From contig CM028333.1 of NCBI GenBank assembly GCA_016647705.1, forward strand, positions 24,794,243 to 24,858,242: a stretch of 64,000 nucleotides of DNA. The letters run 5' to 3'. The translations under genes were made by a program, and so were the position numbers. Origin of the DNA: Eucommia ulmoides (Eukaryota > Streptophyta > Magnoliopsida > Garryales > Eucommiaceae). The notes below the pieces were generated by a model that was given only the letters and a program-made list of their open reading frames with translations, was not told the DNA's origin and did not search any database. This document shows, piece after piece, positions 60,610-64,000 of the stretch; the first letter of the stretch is position 1, and every line of letters begins with the position of its first letter.

Positions 60610-62410
60610 TACAGTTGAGGATTCAAAACCTCGAACCCCTTATTTTCCTACTTGTACTTAGGCCCCTAAATTTCTTAAGCTTAGCATTACTGCCTATTCA
60701 TTTTTTAAAGACTCTTCTAACCTCAAATTTCTATTTATGTGGGACCCATCAAAAGTTAGATGGTAAAATCAATTAATTAATTTAATAATCAAAATAACTA
60801 ATAAAAATTAGAATTAGAACAATTCTATTTTTTCCTTTCCAGAAGAAAATGATTTTTCCCTTAAGGTATTTTCTCCGACTATGAGTGACGTCTTCTCCCA
60901 TATCGCAGCATTGTCCCCTCAGTTGTGATATGTGTATTCCACAATCTCTCTATTTGTGTACTCGAAAAGACCAACAAAATATGGTTAAGTAAAAAACACT
61001 TAGTCCAATCATATGCATTTAATTGATATTGTAATACCAATCATTACACTGCTCTTGCTAGAATCTTGGGTAAATTATAGCAAACAGAATCACATGGGTC
61101 ATGTCTCTTTTTGCTTAGAGTGATAGATCTCTTCTAACATACTCTATATTATCATTTATGTTTTACTATATTCAATTAATACATTTGAAGTCTCATGGTT
61201 AGATAACAACTTTCAGTATTATAAAAATATTACAACCCATACATTTAATATACAGTACCACAAATACAAAAGTTCATGGAATACATAACACTTCAGATAT
61301 TCTATTTTGACTCCAACAAAACTACCAAGATATTAACGATGATCACATTCGATCTCAACCTACCACTTTGTAAGTCCCCTTGCAAATGCTCGATAGATTA
61401 AATCTCACCGTTCTCAAAGAGATAACATCGAATCAAGATAGCATAAATTGTTGAAGACGCTTTTTAACAATCCAATACTGACTGAGAACAATTTAGAATA
61501 TCGAGCTAACAAATGTCTTTTGTCTCCTCCTATTTAATCACATTAAATATCTAGACATTCTACTCAATATAAATAACTACCTTTGATTATTACTTGAGAT
61601 TGAAATATTTTACAGACACAAGTCTTAAATGTTAAATTACAAGATTGACTATAGGGTTTACATCCAACACCAAGGGGCCAAAAGTCTTTATAGTGTGGTG
61701 TCATTAGGTCTTCCCACCTTTTAAAGTCTATCTAATGTTTAAAACCCTAGACCCTTTCTTTTCTGTATTTATACTTTGACCTCGAAATTCTAAAATTTAG
61801 TATTACCATGCATTTCTTTTTTAAGGATTTTTCTAACTTCAATATTCTATTGTGTGTAACCATTAGATTTAGGCCGAAAGGCGAATTGTGAAAATAATTA
61901 ATTAATTTACTAACCAATGGATCAATTAAAGTTGGAACAATTTCAATTTTGCCTTTTTGAAGTAATTTTTTTTTTCCTTCAAAACATTTTTTTCGACTGT
62001 GAGTCACGTCTACTAATATATCACAATCATGTCTAGTTGGCATAAATTTAATTAAGAGAACCTCCTCAAGTATGAGTATCGTATTATATGATCTCTCTAT
62101 CTGTATACCCTAAATGACCAACAGAATATGGTTAAGTCAAAAAACATAGTCCGATCATATGTATTTTGATTAATAATATAATTTCTTATAATACCAACTG
62201 AAATATCATTCCGATCATCATACTACTCTGACTAGAGGTTTGGGGGAATATATTAAATCAAATTACATAGGACACGTCTCTTTTTCCAAAGAAAGATAGA
62301 TTATATCTGGCATACATCTGGCATACCCATTATACCCAATAAATACATTTGAAATCTCATGGCTAGAGAACAACTCTTAGTATTATTAAAGTACATCAAC
62401 CTACACATGT
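60610..62410. repeat. Direct repeat pair, ~1.13 kb apart
   Basis: About 60620-61250 is similar to about 61735-62410: both contain ACCAACA-AATATGGTTAAGT, CTAACCTCAAATTTCTAT or CTAACTTCAATATTCTAT, and CACGTCTCTTTTT-type words. These could be degenerate LTRs of a small element or a segmental duplication. Confidence 0.5.
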
Positions 62411-62426
62411 AACATACAACAGTTAA

Positions 62427-64000
62427 TGTCACACTCCGCGCCGGGCCTCCAACGCTCGAAGTTGAGCGTGACGTCGACTTGATGTTACCCGACCAACAAC
62501 ATCACATATATAAATATGTACTAATGTAGATTTTTTTTTTCAAAAAATATTTACCAACTTCAAAACTCAAAAATACATATGTGCCAAATATCCATAACAA
62601 ACTATGAAAAATTGAACCTTTCATGGTTCATACTTGTCATGTCAATCCTCCAGAAACGACACCACATTCTGACTCTACCTAGTGCCAGTAGTGAACCCGT
62701 CTCTAGCTGAGATAATTGAGACAAACTATTTTATAAGTGTATTATTTTCATAATATAAAAATAATTTATGGATCAAGCATAATTATCAAACACCACTTTC
62801 AAAACATAATATAAATATAGCCGCACACTGAGGCGAAATAAAATTCCACAATTATCATCACAATAAAATAAATGTATTTAAATTAACTAATCAAATTATT
62901 TTGATATATAATAAAATATTGCACACATATTTCTCTACTAACTATAGGATCGTTTCACCTCACGATCGGGAGTTATGACGGTATCGTAATCAATATCACT
63001 ATGCAATCTAAGGTTGACATCAGTGTCAGGGCCATTTAATATCTCCAATAGTAGGAGCCAATACGTGGTATAAATCACCATATCATCAACGCATTCAACT
63101 CCACCATATTATATTGTTAATTCCATATTTAACTCCGTCATATTGGCAATCAATATCATATTCTACTCCACCTTATTAATAGTTAACAACAACAATAACA
63201 ACAACAATTACAACGACAATAATAGCAATCACCACCACCTGTAGGACTTATCCTCCTATCAGGTCACCACAACATCCCGCAAGAGATGCCCTCCTGTCGG
63301 GATAATCACACTATGACATAGTCGGATAATAATAAAAATCACTTTCCACAATCACTTTTACTTAATCTGTCTAAATTTATAAAATTTTCCATTTTAATAA
63401 ATCTTTGCTTTTCACAATTTAGTACAAAAATATAATTTAGCAATTTACATAGAAGACAATACACTCACCTTGATTTTTGCGTTACCGAATACACTACTGT
63501 CGTAATGCTGACATGGTCGGCATCACCTATGAACCTAAAAATGACAGAGCCTAAACTAAAAATTTATTTAAATAAATCTAATATACAATGTGTGACCCTA
63601 AAAATGCAATATTCTCCATTCCCAAATTATTTATTATACGAAATTATTAAACGTCCAATTTCTTAAGTCAATATTAACTCTCTTGAAATAAAGAAAATAT
63701 TAATTATATTCCAAAACTTTTAAAATTATATTTTAAATAACTTAATAATCTCTAAACTTTTAAAAGTCAAAATTAAAATTAACATATTGACCCCTTAAGT
63801 TTTTAAAATCAAACTTTTAAATACTACAATAACCCCTAAAAAATTTTAAGTAAAATTTAGATAGCACAATGAACCATATTATTTTTTTAAATGTTCTAAA
63901 ATGCAATTAGAAATATACATGTGCAAAAAATAGGTTTTACAATCTTTCTCTCATAAAAGAAATTTCGTTCAAAAATTTTAGTTACCTTAAACGAATAAAT
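62427..64000 (+). repeat. LTR-like sequence, runs off the window
   Basis: It starts TGTCACACTCCGCGCCGGGC, the style of several plant gypsy LTRs (TGTCACACCCCG...), and remains repeat-like and non-coding to the window end. No partner copy is visible. Confidence 0.45.

Overview
The window looks like repeat-rich nuclear DNA of a flowering plant, probably a eudicot. It is AT-rich, has split genes with GT-AG introns, and is packed with LTR retrotransposons whose primer sites match the 3' end of plant tRNA-Asp, plus MULE and hAT-type DNA transposons. I could not identify the species.

Only one ordinary host gene is clear. It is allene oxide cyclase (AOC, jasmonate biosynthesis) on the minus strand, in three exons: 55717-55936, 55487-55608 and 43691-44092. 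The exons join in frame to a 247-residue protein with a plastid-type N-terminus. Its second intron is about 11.4 kb because a 10.8 kb Mutator-like element (MULE, 44411-55201) sits inside it, bounded by a perfect 9-bp target duplication (TTTAAAATA). The MULE carries a MURA-type transposase gene on the plus strand (46125-48544, two homopolymer frameshifts) and a ULP1-like cysteine protease gene on the minus strand (about 49741-53735, broken by stops and a frameshift). It also has two candidate leader exons next to its left end. Its non-coding parts are filled with a 16-bp palindrome, GCGTTAACGTTAACGC, and many variants. A second TIR element (56126-57521) lies only about 190 bp upstream of the AOC start codon.

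Left region (1-17.9 kb): nested, non-autonomous LTR elements of the Ty3/gypsy Athila/Tat-like type. Family A (1-5668, minus) has a 1.66 kb LTR and no coding capacity, and holds a 614-bp hAT-like MITE. Next comes a head-to-head pair of family A LTRs (5669-8348), then family D (about 9250-15906) with a degenerate gag-like reading frame and an inverted, truncated second LTR. Last is the 5' end of family C (15907-17858).

17.9-27.6 kb: a complete family B element (20089-27401, minus, 5-bp duplication GTGAA) with two 1.39 kb LTRs, a decayed gag and no pol. It is inserted into a Copia-like LTR fragment.

27.6-43.6 kb: gene-poor DNA with a frameshifted FAR1-type DNA-binding fragment, one weak small-gene candidate, a dyad-rich minisatellite, a 2.4 kb solo LTR and many simple repeats. 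57.5-64 kb: more AT-rich repeat DNA with Copia-like fragments, a duplicated block and the start of another LTR.
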